IMG/VR virus record: IMGVR_UViG_3300028581_000028
Coordinates: 20,314 to 84,313 of that record
Origin: a virus
Reading direction: 5' to 3' (one strand)
DNA length: 64,000 nucleotides
A program made the position numbers and the translations under genes. Below the pieces are notes generated by a model. That model did not search any database and was not told where the DNA came from. It saw nothing but the letters and a program-made list of their open reading frames with translations. Below, piece by piece: positions 63,204-64,000 of the stretch (position 1 is its first letter; each line of letters starts with the position of its first letter).

Positions 63204-64000
63204 TTAACTCGTTAAGGATTTTAACATTATAGCAAATTGATCTGGAGTTATTAGCTTTTTCTCAAGCATATCCATCGCTTTTGTCAACGCTTTCGCTTGT
63301 TCCTCCCTTGCTCTTGCCTTTGCAATCTCAACATCTTTATCTTTTTCAGTTGGTTCGGCTGGTTTTGTTGGAGCTTCGGCTGGTGGCTTTGGTTGTTCGG
63401 CTGGTGGTTCTGGTGGTTTTTTACCTTGATCCTCTGGTTTTGTTGGGGGAACTGGGATTTTTGTTTCGCATTCTTTTTGCCTTCCATCTGTTTTAACCTC
63501 GTAATTTACATAGGTAATCCAGTCGGTTTCAGATATTTCAAAGTATGCTGGTGGGCTATCTGTATAATAAAGCCGAAGATATTTGTGCATATTTTGTTTG
63601 TAATACTCCAGCATCTCCTCCTTCATCCCTTTAAACTCAAACTTTTCTCTCCCGTCATCAAAATACACCCCGATCATAACTCCTTCAAATGTAGGATCGC
63701 CCAATAATTTATCGGCAAAATCAAAAAATCCAAAACAGTCTGGAAAAACTTTAACATTACCGCCCTCCACATAAATAAAATAAAGTTGATCGATATTGTT
63801 TTCGACTTGTTTTATTGGATCGTTTAGAGTTGCTTTGTTAATAATACTGGCAAAGTGATTAAACTTTACCCCCAGTTTTTTCCCATTCTCACGGCAATAT
63901 TTACTTAAGATTTTTTGAACAAGTCGATATCGTGGAACTGGCTTATTTGGATCAGATGTGCCTCTTCCCTTTGTTTTACGGGGACTTCCGCCCTTTTTCT
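63204..64000 (-). CDS. partial large protein (5' end beyond window)
   Basis: The frame is open from 63204 to the window edge on the minus strand, so the GTG at 63770 is not the true start. The visible 265 residues have a basic KKGGSPRKTKGRG start and then a conserved-looking core. A Pro/Lys/Glu-rich linker (about residues 185-225 of the visible part) and a helical C-terminus with KALTKAMDMLEKKL follow. KKGG and Pro-rich linkers are also features of the large proteins at 9168 and 20296. Confidence 0.55.
   Translation of the reverse strand, partial: KKGGSPRKTKGRGTSDPNKPVPRYRLVQKILSKYCRENGKKLGVKFNHFASIINKATLNDPIKQVENNIDQLYFIYVEGGNVKVFPDCFGFFDFADKLLGDPTFEGVMIGVYFDDGREKFEFKGMKEEMLEYYKQNMHKYLRLYYTDSPPAYFEISETDWITYVNYEVKTDGRQKECETKIPVPPTKPEDQGKKPPEPPAEQPKPPAEAPTKPAEPTEKDKDVEIAKARAREEQAKALTKAMDMLEKKLITPDQFAIMLKSLTS

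Noticed and set aside
63204-63770. Gene starting at a GTG at 63770
   Set aside because: The same frame stays open to the window end with protein-like sequence, so the gene is longer and truncated by the window.

Overview
The window looks like part of a large, AT-rich mobile element of a Bacteroidota host, most likely a big tailed phage or phage-plasmid. The host call rests on promoters of the Bacteroidota type (TTG, 19-20 nt, TAnnTTTG), A-rich leaders instead of Shine-Dalgarno sites, Bacteroidota-style lipoprotein signals and a DUF3127-type OB-fold protein. About 105 genes are packed head to tail, often with TAATG or ATGA stop/start overlaps. All but one (124-441) lie on the minus strand. I see no capsid, portal, terminase or tail gene, so the phage assignment is inferred from gene style. 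No tRNA, rRNA, CRISPR array or integrase gene was found.

Layout, left to right. (1) 0.1-4.5 kb: an OB-fold protein on the plus strand facing small early-type genes, including a winged-helix protein and a degenerate HNH/AP2 homing-type endonuclease. (2) 4.5-22.2 kb: a long operon behind a promoter at 22.2 kb. It encodes a 622-aa multidomain protein, a 1534-aa Strawberry-notch-like helicase, a MoxR-type AAA+ ATPase and its VWA-like partner. It continues with a 1195-aa polyvalent-type protein carrying three metallopeptidase-like motifs, a 669-aa protein with a Gly/Glu/Gln repeat region, charged proteins, and a membrane-anchored SGNH hydrolase. (3) 22.3-48 kb: dozens of small accessory genes. Recognisable ones are two lipoproteins, a HAD phosphatase, a radical-SAM protein, a Rv2179c-type exoribonuclease, an Acb2/Tad1-type hairpin protein (possible signal-nucleotide sponge), two PAPS-reductase-like proteins (one split), a RusA-type resolvase and two DNA methyltransferases. 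(4) 47.8-54.2 kb: replication and regulation, with a DnaQ-type exonuclease, an XRE regulator, a protein with a free-standing DnaA domain IV, DnaB, and several winged-helix proteins. (5) 54.26-58.33 kb: an integron-type gene cassette array without an integrase. (6) 58.4-64 kb: a DUF932 protein, a very AT-rich control region, a polymerase-palm-like protein and three tandem methyltransferases related to those in the cassettes.

The most striking element is the cassette array. Six segments each begin and end with short sequences complementary to each other and different from those of the neighbours. Six boundaries (54925-55053, 55906-56003, 56276-56373, 56642-56772, 57464-57556, 58199-58326) carry paired imperfect stems between TAAC and GTTA-type ends, as in integron attC sites. 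Four of the six cassettes encode DNA methyltransferases. With five more outside the array, the window holds nine methyltransferase genes and no recognisable restriction enzyme, which suggests protection from host restriction. The Acb2/Tad1-like protein would add defence against nucleotide-signalling immunity.

Two recurring control signals were read from the sequence: a leader ending AATAAGTATG, in which the last three bases are the start codon, at many genes; and a dyad (TTG, ten bases including TAnnTTTG, CAA) placed on the -7 element of several promoters.
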